Source: an uncultured Flavobacteriaceae bacterium (GTDB lineage Bacteria > Bacteroidota > Bacteroidia > Flavobacteriales > Flavobacteriaceae). From it: 64,000 nt of DNA. The notes under the pieces are model-generated. The model saw only the letters and a program-made list of their open reading frames with translations, did not search any database and had not been told where the DNA came from. This document shows, in pieces, positions 33,351 through 40,814 of this stretch (within the stretch, counting starts at the first letter, position 1; each line of letters begins with the position of its first letter). The position numbers and the translations under genes are program-made. Location: contig CANMLX010000024.1 of NCBI GenBank assembly GCA_947498845.1, positions 1-64,000 on the forward strand. Reading direction: 5' to 3'.

Positions 33351-33800
33351 TTACTTTTTAAAATATTTAAAAGGCACGATTAACATTCCAAAACATTCAC
33401 CATCTTTTTTCCCTAAATGTTTGTGATGCATCTTGTGCGCGCGTCTTACACCTTTGGCGTACCAATTATTGGCATTTCTGAAGAGTTTAAAGCGTTGATG
33501 AATAAAAATATCATGAACTATAAAATAGGATAACCCATACACAAAAATACCAATACCAATAGGTAAGCCTGCCCAAAAACTAGTGTATTTCCATAACAAG
33601 AAAAAGCCAATACTAACTACGGCGTAGAATACAAAAAAAGCATCATTACGTTCAAACCAGCTATCATGATCTTTTTTGTGATGATCTTTATGCAAAGACC
33701 ACAAAAAACCATGCATTACGTATTTATGGGTAAACCACGCCATAAATTCCATAAAGCAATAGGTGCCTAAAAATATAAGTATCCAAAATAACGTATGCAT
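33351..33800 (-). CDS. crtZ: Beta-carotene hydroxylase
   Basis: The 149-residue membrane protein has about four hydrophobic helices and the histidine clusters that bind the di-iron centre: THKYVMH, HKDHHKKDH, VHDIFIHQRF and RRAHKMHHKH. It adds 3-hydroxyl groups to beta-carotene, giving zeaxanthin. It lies nine bases after crtB and nine bases before crtY in transcription order. Confidence 0.95.
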   Translation of the reverse strand: MHTLFWILIFLGTYCFMEFMAWFTHKYVMHGFLWSLHKDHHKKDHDSWFERNDAFFVFYAVVSIGFFLLWKYTSFWAGLPIGIGIFVYGLSYFIVHDIFIHQRFKLFRNANNWYAKGVRRAHKMHHKHLGKKDGECFGMLIVPFKYFKK

Positions 33801-33809
33801 ACTATAAAG

Positions 33810-34649
33810 TTACATTAAATTTAGCTGATACTTGACATAACTACGCATTAAGAGTTCTATTTTTTTAGGGTTAGAGACTCTTATTCGCGTATCTTTTATC
33901 TGTAAAGCAGGCGTTTTCTTAAGTTTCTTTAATAACTGCCGATAGTAACGATAGGCCATAAAAACACCAAATTTAGCTTCCATGGGCAGTTTTTTAATGC
34001 CTCTAAGGCCTTTTTCAAAATCAGACTCAATATCATCTATAATTTGCTGTTTTGAGTTTTCATTTAAATGATTTAAATCGACATTTGGGAAATAGCTTCT
34101 GTTTAGGTCATTAAAATCGGCTTTTATATCGCGTAAAAAATTTACTTTTTGAAAAGCTGAACCTAAAGACATAGCGGTATCTTTTAAATCATGATACTTT
34201 TCATCATTACCTTTTACAAAAACCTTTAAACACATTAAACCTACAACATCTGCCGACCCGTAGATATATTCTTTATATTCTTTGTCACTCATATAAGTGG
34301 TTTTGTGTAAATCTAAACGCATACTTTTTAAAAAAGAATCTACAAGATGTTTATCTATGTTGTATTTATGATACGTATGCTGAAAAGCGTTAAGTATGGG
34401 GTTTAAGCTAATTTTGTTTTTTAGAGCATTTTCAAGATCATCTACAAAGCCATTAAATAATTCTTCTTTATTATAATCATGAAACGAATCTACAATTTCA
34501 TCGGCAAATCTAACAAAGCCATAGATGTTATAAATGTGTATTCTTATACATTTTGATAGCATTTTTGTTGCTAAAGAAAATGAAGTACTATAGGTTTTAG
34601 TAACTATTTTACTGCAACTATAGGACACTGAATCAAAGAGGGTTTTCAT
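33810..34649 (-). CDS. crtB: Phytoene synthase
   Basis: The 279-residue enzyme condenses two geranylgeranyl diphosphates to phytoene. The two aspartate-rich motifs are present: VRFADEIVDSFHD (about 46-58) and LRDIKADFNDLNRSYFP (about 172-188). No GGPP synthase (crtE) lies in the window, so its precursor must come from elsewhere in the genome. It lies 90 bases downstream of crtI and nine bases upstream of crtZ. Confidence 0.95.
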   Translation of the reverse strand: MKTLFDSVSYSCSKIVTKTYSTSFSLATKMLSKCIRIHIYNIYGFVRFADEIVDSFHDYNKEELFNGFVDDLENALKNKISLNPILNAFQHTYHKYNIDKHLVDSFLKSMRLDLHKTTYMSDKEYKEYIYGSADVVGLMCLKVFVKGNDEKYHDLKDTAMSLGSAFQKVNFLRDIKADFNDLNRSYFPNVDLNHLNENSKQQIIDDIESDFEKGLRGIKKLPMEAKFGVFMAYRYYRQLLKKLKKTPALQIKDTRIRVSNPKKIELLMRSYVKYQLNLM

Positions 34650-34739
34650 CTGTTAAAATTTTATTTTTCACATAAGTCATACCTGTTTGCTAACAGGCAG
34701 ATGTAATTCGCCATTACACATATAGATTAGTATTCTTAT

Positions 34740-36227
34740 TTAGGTATTATGGCTCATTTTATTTTCTATGTTGTTTTTTATCACTAATTCGGATACTAAT
34801 TTTCCTGATATTAAGGATGGTGGTACTCCAGGACCAGGAACTGTTAACTGTCCTGTGAAATAGAGTTGCTTCACCTTTTTACTCTTTAACTTCGGTCTTA
34901 AAAAGGCAGTCTGCAATAGGGTGTTAGCCATACCGTAAGCATTTCCTTTATATGAATTATAATCGTTTATAAAATCATTTAAACAAAAGGATTCTTTAAA
35001 GATAATATCATTTTTTACATTTTGAGAGGTTAAGGTTTCAAATCTGTCAATTATTTTATTAAAATATTCATTTCTTAATGCTGCAGTATCTTTAATTCCT
35101 GGGGCTAGCGGAATTAAAAATATACCAGCCTCTTTACCTTTCGGGGCAGAGTTATCGTCTGTTTTGCTGGGGAAACTAGCATAAAACAAAGGGGATTCAG
35201 GCCACTTTGGGTCATCGTATATAGCTTTTGCATGTTTGTCGAAATCAACATCAAAAAATAGGGTATGATGGTTTACATTTTTAAGTTTCTTATTAAATCC
35301 AACATAAAATAGAAGTGATGATGGTGCAAACGTTTTTTTGTTCCAATAAGATTCAGAATATTGTCTGTATTTCTTGTCAACAAGTGTTTCTGTATGATGG
35401 TAATCGGCACCACTTATTATAACATTGGCATTGTAAATTTTATTGTTAGAGACAATACTTTTGGCAACACCATTAGTTGTATTTATTTTATCTACAGGAC
35501 TGTTAGTTTTTATGGTAACACCTAGTTCTTTGGCCAGAGATGCAATGGCCAATATTACCTCATACATTCCGTTTTTGGGATGAAAGGTGCCCAGACCAAA
35601 GTCGGCATAATTCATAAAACTATAAAAAGAAGGTGTATCACTAGGTTTAGCGCCCAAAAAAAGAACAGGAAACTCTAGTATCTTGGCTAGTCTATCGTTT
35701 TTAAATTTTTTTCTTACATCTTTTTTTATGTTACTAAAAAACTGGTTTAGTTTTTTGATAGTCGCAGGTGTCACTAATTCTAAAGGAGACACGCCTGGAT
35801 TATAAACTAAATCCTTAATAGCAATGTCATAATTACTTTTTGCTGTGTCAATAAATTTTTGAAGCTCAGTAGCACTCCCTTTTTCTTCATTTTCAAACGT
35901 AGATTTAATTTTTTCAAGAGTGTCATCTATAGTGATGTAATCACCCTTACCAAAGTAAACACTGTAAGCGGGGCTAAGCTTTTCAAGTTTAAAGTAATCA
36001 GAAGGTTTTTTATTGAAATCACTAAAAAAGCGCTCAAAAACATCAGGCATCCAGTACCACGTGGGTCCAATATCAAAAGTAAAACCTTCTTTTTTTAATT
36101 GTCTTGCTCTACCTCCAATAGTAGTGTTTTTTTCAAAAATGGTGACCTTAAATCCAGCTTTAGCGAGATAGCAAGAAGCTGCCAAAGATGAAAACCCAGA
36201 ACCTATTATTATTGCTGATTTATTCAT
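34740..36227 (-). CDS. crtI: Phytoene desaturase
   Basis: The 495-residue FAD enzyme converts phytoene to lycopene. It has an N-terminal Rossmann motif IIIGSGFSSLAASCYLAKAG followed by FEKNTTIGGRARQ, and the C-terminal carotenoid-oxidase signature LYFTGQLTVPGPGVPPSLISGKL. It starts 44 bases after the CarH-like regulator on the same strand. An operator-like palindrome overlaps both its predicted -7 box and its start codon, so its expression is probably controlled by that regulator. Confidence 0.95.
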   Translation of the reverse strand: MNKSAIIIGSGFSSLAASCYLAKAGFKVTIFEKNTTIGGRARQLKKEGFTFDIGPTWYWMPDVFERFFSDFNKKPSDYFKLEKLSPAYSVYFGKGDYITIDDTLEKIKSTFENEEKGSATELQKFIDTAKSNYDIAIKDLVYNPGVSPLELVTPATIKKLNQFFSNIKKDVRKKFKNDRLAKILEFPVLFLGAKPSDTPSFYSFMNYADFGLGTFHPKNGMYEVILAIASLAKELGVTIKTNSPVDKINTTNGVAKSIVSNNKIYNANVIISGADYHHTETLVDKKYRQYSESYWNKKTFAPSSLLFYVGFNKKLKNVNHHTLFFDVDFDKHAKAIYDDPKWPESPLFYASFPSKTDDNSAPKGKEAGIFLIPLAPGIKDTAALRNEYFNKIIDRFETLTSQNVKNDIIFKESFCLNDFINDYNSYKGNAYGMANTLLQTAFLRPKLKSKKVKQLYFTGQLTVPGPGVPPSLISGKLVSELVIKNNIENKMSHNT

Positions 36228-36261
36228 TTGTTTAACAAATATAGTTAAAAGTTAAACAAAT
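36226..36261 (-). promoter_or_regulatory. Predicted CarH operator/promoter upstream of crtI
   Basis: The near-palindrome ATTTGTTTAACAAAT (36226-36240) is followed by a second half-like copy GTTAAACAAAT (36251-36261). On the minus strand, TATATTTG (complement of 36236-36243) fits the -7 consensus and shares bases with the palindrome. A closely related palindrome lies in front of the regulator gene itself. The -7 box is so close to the ATG that the transcript would be nearly leaderless; this part is tentative. Confidence 0.6.
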
Positions 36262-36271
36262 AAAAATCCTT

Positions 36272-37174
36272 TTATATTTCTTTTATTAAATTTTCTATAG
36301 AGTTATAAACAGTAATGTTTTTGGGAAGTGAAAAGTTAGCATCTAGTTGCGAAAGTCTTGGACCTAATAGCATTAGATTAGTTTTTTCATTAGTGAGTAT
36401 TATTTCACTAAATGTTTTAATGTAATTAGGTATTTCGTTAAGCTCTGGATAGACTGTAAAATAAGAGATAAAGGTAATTTCATTAAAAAATTCAAGAACG
36501 CTTATTAAACTATCTATAGGAACACTTTCACCTAAAAATATGGTATGAAAACCCTTGCTTCTTAATTGGTAATTGATAAACAACAGACCAATATCATGAA
36601 CTTCATTATCTGGAAGGTAAAGTATAAAGGTTTTAGATGATGGTTTAGGTTCCAAACTTTGTAAACGCTCAATATTTAAAAGTATTTTTTGCTTAATATG
36701 TGTAGATAAAAAATGCTCATGAGCAGGCGTAATTGTACTGGTTTGCCATAATAAACCTAGTTCGTTTAATAAAGGGATAAAAATGGTATAGAAAATATCA
36801 CTAAAGGTTTTATTCTCAATAAGGTTGTTGTAGGTGCTGTAAAATAAAACCTGATCAAAATTAAGCATAGAAAGTTTAAATGCGTTGATAGCATGATCTT
36901 CTATTTTAGACCTGGACGCTATTTCCCGTACTTTAATGGGAATTTCTTCTTCACTTAACTGTGCTATTTTAGATATTTTGTAACCATTATTATTTAAATA
37001 GGATATGTTTAATAGCTTTTGTAAACTAAGTAGACTATAGCTTCTAATATTGGTGTCGCTTCTATTTGGACTCAATAAATTATAGCGTTTTTCCCAAATT
37101 CTAATGGTATGCGCTTTTATTCCAGTTAGATTTTCTAAATCTTTTATGCTAAAAGTTACTTTTATATTGTTCAC
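36272..37174 (-). CDS. CarH/LitR-like MerR regulator with B12-binding domain
   Basis: The GTG at 37174 is chosen as start: it gives MNNIKVTFSIKDLENLTGIKAHTIRIWEKRY, the usual MerR beginning, whereas a TTG 24 bases upstream lies inside an operator-like palindrome. The 300-residue protein has an N-terminal MerR HTH (8-75). Its cobalamin module has the Wx9EH motif (Trp143, Glu153-His154) and the ExHxxG cobalamin ligand motif (Glu191, His193, Gly196). In CarH these features bind adenosylcobalamin, whose photolysis breaks the repressor tetramer. It therefore probably represses its own promoter and crtI in the dark. It lies upstream of the crt operon on the same strand. Confidence 0.88.
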   Translation of the reverse strand: MNNIKVTFSIKDLENLTGIKAHTIRIWEKRYNLLSPNRSDTNIRSYSLLSLQKLLNISYLNNNGYKISKIAQLSEEEIPIKVREIASRSKIEDHAINAFKLSMLNFDQVLFYSTYNNLIENKTFSDIFYTIFIPLLNELGLLWQTSTITPAHEHFLSTHIKQKILLNIERLQSLEPKPSSKTFILYLPDNEVHDIGLLFINYQLRSKGFHTIFLGESVPIDSLISVLEFFNEITFISYFTVYPELNEIPNYIKTFSEIILTNEKTNLMLLGPRLSQLDANFSLPKNITVYNSIENLIKEI

Positions 37175-37185
37175 TAAAAATAGTT

Positions 37186-37203
37186 TTTTGTTAAACAAAA
37201 TTA
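37186..37203 (-). promoter_or_regulatory. Predicted autoregulatory operator of the CarH-like gene
   Basis: The palindrome TTTTGTTAAACAAAA (37186-37200) overlaps the minus-strand -7 box TAATTTTG (complement of 37196-37203). It differs from the crtI site only in the flanking bases. The arrangement, with an operator covering a -7 box in front of both the regulator and its likely target, supports repression. Confidence 0.6.
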
Positions 37204-37296
37204 CGAATAACTATTTTAAAATAAACATAAAAATCAATTTTATTGAATAATAATTGTATGCAGGTTCTAATTTATAGTGAAGTTTAGAGAGTAATG

Positions 37297-37381
37297 TGCG
37301 CACGAGAAGATTCGAACTTCCACATCCTAAACGGATACTGGCCCCTCAAGCCAGCGCGTCTACCAATTCCGCCACGTGCGC
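37297..37381 (-). tRNA. tRNA-Leu (GAG)
   Basis: The 85-nt gene has a seven-bp acceptor stem (GCGCACG / CGTGCGC), a long variable arm typical of leucine tRNA, the T-loop TTCGAAT and the anticodon arm CTGGC-TTGAGGG-GCCAG with anticodon GAG. CCA is not encoded. It lies downstream of tRNA-Lys on the same strand, with a hairpin between them. Confidence 0.93.
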
Positions 37382-37404
37382 TTTTGAAATATGCTAAAAT
37401 AAAA

Positions 37405-37430
37405 AAAGTTAAGCAATAAAGCTTAACTTT
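37405..37430 (-). terminator. Hairpin between the two tRNA genes
   Basis: A perfect 10-bp stem AAAGTTAAGC / GCTTAACTTT with the loop AATAAA is flanked by A and T runs. It may terminate tRNA-Lys or act as a processing hairpin of a joint tRNA transcript. Confidence 0.6.
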
Positions 37431-37436
37431 AAAAAG

Positions 37437-37509
37437 TGACCAGGCTGGGGCTCGAACCCAGGACCCTCTCCTTAAAAGGGAGATGCTCTACCAACTGAGC
37501 TACCTGGTC
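37437..37509 (-). tRNA. tRNA-Lys (TTT)
   Basis: The 73-nt gene has the acceptor stem GACCAGG / CCTGGTC, the D-arm AGCTCAGTTGGTAGAGC, the anticodon arm TCTCC-CTTTTAA-GGAGA (anticodon TTT) and the T-arm CTGGGTTCGAGCCCCAG. CCA is not encoded. A full promoter lies about 40 bases upstream. Confidence 0.95.
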
Positions 37510-37550
37510 TGGACTTAAAGATTAACTATTGTGTTATCTCTTAGCGGGTG

Positions 37551-37580
37551 CAAATATAAAATGTTTTATTAATTAAACAA
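37551..37580 (-). promoter_or_regulatory. Promoter of the tRNA-Lys/tRNA-Leu transcript
   Basis: On the minus strand, TTG (complement of 37578-37580), a 19-base spacer and TATATTTG (complement of 37551-37558) fit the TTG-N19-TAnnTTTG promoter exactly. The tRNA-Lys 5' end is about 42 bases downstream. Confidence 0.7.
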
Positions 37581-37655
37581 TGCTTTTTTTATGTTTTTTT
37601 TGTTTTTTTGCGCTTTAAAAACGTATGCTTTTAATAATCAATTTATAACAAAAAT

Positions 37656-38177
37656 ATGATAATAGTTTTAATAGGATATATGGCTTCTGGAAAATCATCT
37701 ATAGGAAAGATTTTAGCAAAAGAATTAGACTACAGTTTAATTGATTTGGATGATTTTATTGAAAAAAAAGAAAACATTACGGTTACCGAGTTATTTAAGA
37801 CTAAAGGAGAAATATATTTTAGAAAGCAAGAAGAAGCTTGTTTAAAAGAATTATTATCGTTAGAACATAATACGATTCTATCTGTTGGAGGAGGCACGCC
37901 TTGTTATGGTAATAATATGGATTATATTCTGGCTACTAAAAACGCCAAAAGTATATATTTAAAGGCATCACTACCAAAGTTGGTGAAAAAACTATTTAAA
38001 AAGAAAGCTAAGCGTCCTTTAATCGCTCATATAGAAACAGAGGAATTAATGGCAGAATTTGTAGGTAAACATTTGTTTGAACGGTCACAATTTTATAACA
38101 AAGCCGAATACCAAATAGCAACAGACGAGAAATCTAAAAAAGAAATAGCTAAAGAAATAATCGAAACCTTATTCTAG
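37656..38177 (+). CDS. aroK: Shikimate kinase
   Basis: The 173-residue P-loop enzyme phosphorylates shikimate in aromatic amino acid synthesis. It has the Walker A loop GYMASGKSS (about 7-15), the substrate aspartate in LIDLDDFIE, the shikimate-binding SVGGGTPC, and the lid arginines (KRPLIA). Its 3' end overlaps the convergent phosphoribosyltransferase gene by nine bases. Confidence 0.94.
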   Translation: MIIVLIGYMASGKSSIGKILAKELDYSLIDLDDFIEKKENITVTELFKTKGEIYFRKQEEACLKELLSLEHNTILSVGGGTPCYGNNMDYILATKNAKSIYLKASLPKLVKKLFKKKAKRPLIAHIETEELMAEFVGKHLFERSQFYNKAEYQIATDEKSKKEIAKEIIETLF

Positions 38178-38672
38178 AGTGGCTTGATGTATTTTTCCTT
38201 CTAAGTTAATATGCACGTGTTCATGTAGTGATGTAGACAGAGAAATACCTTTAAAATCTGCTTTTACAGGATATTTTTTATGATTTCTATTGACTAACAC
38301 GGCTGTTTTAAACTTTTTAAGAGGAACTTCTAAAAAATGTTTAACACCATAAATTAGTGTTGTTCCAGAATTTAAAACGTCATCAACAAGAACTATAGAC
38401 TTATTGGTATACGCCTCAGGAGGTAATGATGTTTTAATAGTTTTCCATGGATGTTCTTTATCTATTGTTACTTTGCATAGAGATGGATTAATGTCGGATA
38501 TTTTTTCTAAACTAGCCTTTATTTTTTTAGCCAAAATATATCCATTGCTCTCAATGCCAGCAATAACAACCTCTGTTTGATCAACATTGCTTTCATAAAT
38601 TTGAAAAGCGATACGCCTTATTTTATGTTGTATTTGATTATGAGTAAGAATTATGTTGTCTTTTAAATCCAT
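38169..38672 (-). CDS. PyrR-like phosphoribosyltransferase
   Basis: The 167-residue type I phosphoribosyltransferase has the PRPP-binding motif IVLVDDVLNSGTTLIYG (about 93-109) and a PyrR-like N-terminus (QIQHKIRRIAFQIYE, VVIAGIESNGYILAKKI). PyrR proteins act as uracil phosphoribosyltransferases and, in Firmicutes, as RNA-binding attenuators. No pyrimidine operon is next to it. It is 27 bases downstream of the S4-domain gene on the same strand, and they may be co-transcribed. Confidence 0.85.
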   Translation of the reverse strand: MDLKDNIILTHNQIQHKIRRIAFQIYESNVDQTEVVIAGIESNGYILAKKIKASLEKISDINPSLCKVTIDKEHPWKTIKTSLPPEAYTNKSIVLVDDVLNSGTTLIYGVKHFLEVPLKKFKTAVLVNRNHKKYPVKADFKGISLSTSLHEHVHINLEGKIHQATLE

Positions 38673-38699
38673 TGGTTTAAATATATCAAAGAGATAAAA

Positions 38700-39071
38700 T
38701 TAATCATTTTCAGTATTAAAATCATCAATATCACGTCTATCTTTTTTAGTAGGTCGTCCTGTTCCTTTTTTTCTATAGTAGTCCTTAGCATATTTTAAAA
38801 GCTCTTGTGCTTGAAACTCTTCCTTAGGTGTGGTATCTGTTCTATAAATATCAACGAGTTTCGCAGAAACTCTATTATTAGGTAAATCGTTTACGGTTAG
38901 TTGATGATTTATTTGGTTTTTACGTAATTCGATATTATCTGTAGGATAAACTTCTCTACTGGGCTTAACAGTATTTCCATTAACTTTTACGTGCCCTTTT
39001 TTACAGGCTGTTGTTGCCAGAGTTCTTGTTTTGTAATATCTAATACACCATAAAAACTTATCAATCCGCAT
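38700..39071 (-). CDS. S4-domain RNA-binding protein (Hsp15-like)
   Basis: The 123-residue protein opens with an S4 domain (MRIDKFLWCIRYYKTRTLATTACKKGHVKVNGN, VKPSREV), followed by a short beta region and a basic C-terminal tail (KGTGRPTKKDRRDID). This matches the Hsp15 family, which binds 50S subunits carrying nascent chains after dropped-off translation. The length is typical. It is upstream of the phosphoribosyltransferase gene on the same strand. Confidence 0.88.
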   Translation of the reverse strand: MRIDKFLWCIRYYKTRTLATTACKKGHVKVNGNTVKPSREVYPTDNIELRKNQINHQLTVNDLPNNRVSAKLVDIYRTDTTPKEEFQAQELLKYAKDYYRKKGTGRPTKKDRRDIDDFNTEND

Positions 39072-39153
39072 ATAATCTTTGTAAAACTTACGTTAATGTT
39101 TTTGCGCAAAACTACATTTAAGTTGTATCTTGCGTCTCCAAAAATAAACAATA

Positions 39154-40209
39154 ATGAGGTTACTAAAGATTGGTTTTTTAATATTATGTACTGTTTTATT
39201 AACGTTGTCTTGTAATAATGACGACGAAGGTGTAAATGTAGAACCTCTAAGAGATAGAACAGAGCAACAAAAAGATGATGATACAGCAATTACCGAATAT
39301 CTAAACACACATTATTATAACTCAAGTATGTTTGGGGAATCTAATCCAGATTCTAGGTTAGAAGATTTGGTTATTACTAAGTTGGAAGAGAATGAATCTG
39401 TTCCAGAGGGGAGTAAATTATTATCTGAAGCTGTAGAAAAAAAAGATGCTGTTTTTGCAGAAACGAATTATAGCTATTATATACTAAAATTGCATCAAGG
39501 TAAAGGACAGAGCATACCAAACCTAATTGATGCGCCCAAATTTTCAGATAATATTCGTGTAAAATATACAGGGAATCTTTTAAATGAAATTATTTTTGAT
39601 AACAATAATGCGTCTTTCTCAACTAATTTTGATATGCTTGGTCTTGCTGTTGAAGGTTGGAGATTAGTTTTTCCAGAATTTAATGCTGCAATGCTTCCAG
39701 AAGTTAGTAGTGATGGTACGGTATCTTATGATAAGCCTGGAGTAGGTGTTATGTTTGTGCCATCTGGTTTAGCGTATTTTAATGCTATTCAAAATTCAAT
39801 TCCTGCTTACTCGCCATTAATATTTAAATTTGAATTATTGCAGTATTTTGAAAATGATCATGATGGTGATGGTATCCCTTCTTATTTAGAAGATTTAGAT
39901 GGTGATGGTGTTTTTAGTGTTTTAGATATTGATGATAATACAGACGGAGATTCTGAACCAAATGTTAATGATGTTGATGATGATGGTGATGGTATTTTAA
40001 CAAAGGATGAAATATCTGTTACTACAACTGGCAAACTTGATAGTAGGCAAGAGGTATTAGAATATCCGTTAACAACCAATCAGGTATTAACTAATAAGAT
40101 TTTAGAAGAGAAAGATCAAGCCACAGGAGAAATAAAATACACTGGGACTATTATAACTTTTCCAGATACAGACGAAGATGGTATCGCAGATTATTTAGAT
40201 GCAGATTAA
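39154..40209 (+). CDS. FKBP-like lipoprotein with acidic calcium-repeat segment
   Basis: The 351-residue product has a lipoprotein signal peptide (lipobox TLSC, Cys about 16). An FKBP-like domain (about 95-230) follows with RVKYTGNLLNEIIFDNN, WRLVFPEFNAAML and VMFVPSGLAYF. A C-terminal acidic segment with thrombospondin type 3-like DxDxDG repeats (NDHDGDGIPSYLEDLDGDGVFSVLD and similar) probably binds calcium. It resembles the FKBP-type PPIases linked to gliding/T9SS lipoproteins (GldI-like), but the calcium repeats are an addition. A strong terminator follows. Confidence 0.8.
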   Translation: MRLLKIGFLILCTVLLTLSCNNDDEGVNVEPLRDRTEQQKDDDTAITEYLNTHYYNSSMFGESNPDSRLEDLVITKLEENESVPEGSKLLSEAVEKKDAVFAETNYSYYILKLHQGKGQSIPNLIDAPKFSDNIRVKYTGNLLNEIIFDNNNASFSTNFDMLGLAVEGWRLVFPEFNAAMLPEVSSDGTVSYDKPGVGVMFVPSGLAYFNAIQNSIPAYSPLIFKFELLQYFENDHDGDGIPSYLEDLDGDGVFSVLDIDDNTDGDSEPNVNDVDDDGDGILTKDEISVTTTGKLDSRQEVLEYPLTTNQVLTNKILEEKDQATGEIKYTGTIITFPDTDEDGIADYLDAD

Positions 40210-40238
40210 ACTCACAGCTGTCCGTTTTAATTATGTAG

Positions 40239-40274
40239 AAAACGTCTAGAAATTTAATTTCTAGACGTTTTTTT
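40239..40274 (+). terminator. Terminator of the FKBP-like gene
   Basis: A 15-bp stem GAAAACGTCTAGAAA / TTTCTAGACGTTTTT with a five-base loop is followed by further T residues. It lies 30 bases after the stop codon. Confidence 0.85.
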
Positions 40275-40512
40275 GTTTAAATTTTTGTTATAGCTTTTAA
40301 AGTTTTGATGTGTGTTTAATATGCTAAACTTACTTTTTTTATTATAAGGCATTGAAATTAAAACCAATTCACTTAGAAGATCTTTAATAATTAAGGCGCA
40401 AATTGCTTCTCTTTTATATAGTGATAAGTAAATCAATCATCTCTTATTGTAATAAAAACGAGATTGGTTTAGGCAGATTTTATAATAAATAGTGAAACAT
40501 TTATAGTTACTT

Positions 40513-40674
40513 ATACCAATTCTTAAATGAATTTACTGTAAAGTAAAATGATGAATTTTGGAATTATATGATACAGAAAAAATAAGCATAGCTGTAGCTA
40601 CGGTTCTTTTTTATGTTGAAATAGAATTTCAAAAGGCACTTTTTAACTCAGTAAATTCATTTGGGGATTGGTAT
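40513..40674. repeat. MITE-like inverted-repeat element, copy C
   Basis: The element starts ATACCAATTCTTAAATGAAT and ends ATTCATTTGGGGATTGGTAT; the arms pair through TTAAATGAATTTACTG and CAGTAAATTCATTTGG. The centre AAGCATAGCTGTAGCTACGG is shared with copy B. It is 162 bp, the same as copy B, and does not code for protein. Confidence 0.7.
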
Positions 40675-40775
40675 TTGTCAATGGATAAAAATTAGAGGTA
40701 TTAAATTTTCATATTTAAAATTAGAAACAATATATTTTATCAAACTCATAAAAATAATTTTCTGAGCACAAGAAC

Positions 40776-40791
40776 TAAGTATTATTACGTA
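40776..40791 (+). promoter_or_regulatory. FNR-like regulator site upstream of its own gene
   Basis: TAAGTATTATTACGTA is a two-mismatch version of the perfect palindrome TAAGTATTAATACTTA found before the globin gene. It ends 23 bases before the ATG at 40815. A weak -7 box TAATTTTC is at 40755-40762. The position downstream of the -7 box suggests autorepression. Confidence 0.6.
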
Positions 40792-40814
40792 TAATTGTAG
40801 TGAATATTTATATT

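Larger units (their letters stand above)
40210..40814. other. Gap with terminator, repeat copy C and regulator promoter
   Basis: No gene is credible in this 605-bp gap. It contains the terminator (40239-40274), the 162-bp repeat element (40513-40674) and the promoter region of the FNR-like gene with the palindrome at 40776-40791. Confidence 0.6.

Noticed and set aside
37297-37509. tRNA genes as integration site of a mobile element
   Set aside because: No integrase nearby and no direct repeat of a tRNA 3' end was found on either side; the neighbours are housekeeping genes.
40254-40436. 60-codon minus-strand frame in the gap after the FKBP-like gene
   Set aside because: It overlaps the terminator hairpin and has no domain or start signal.
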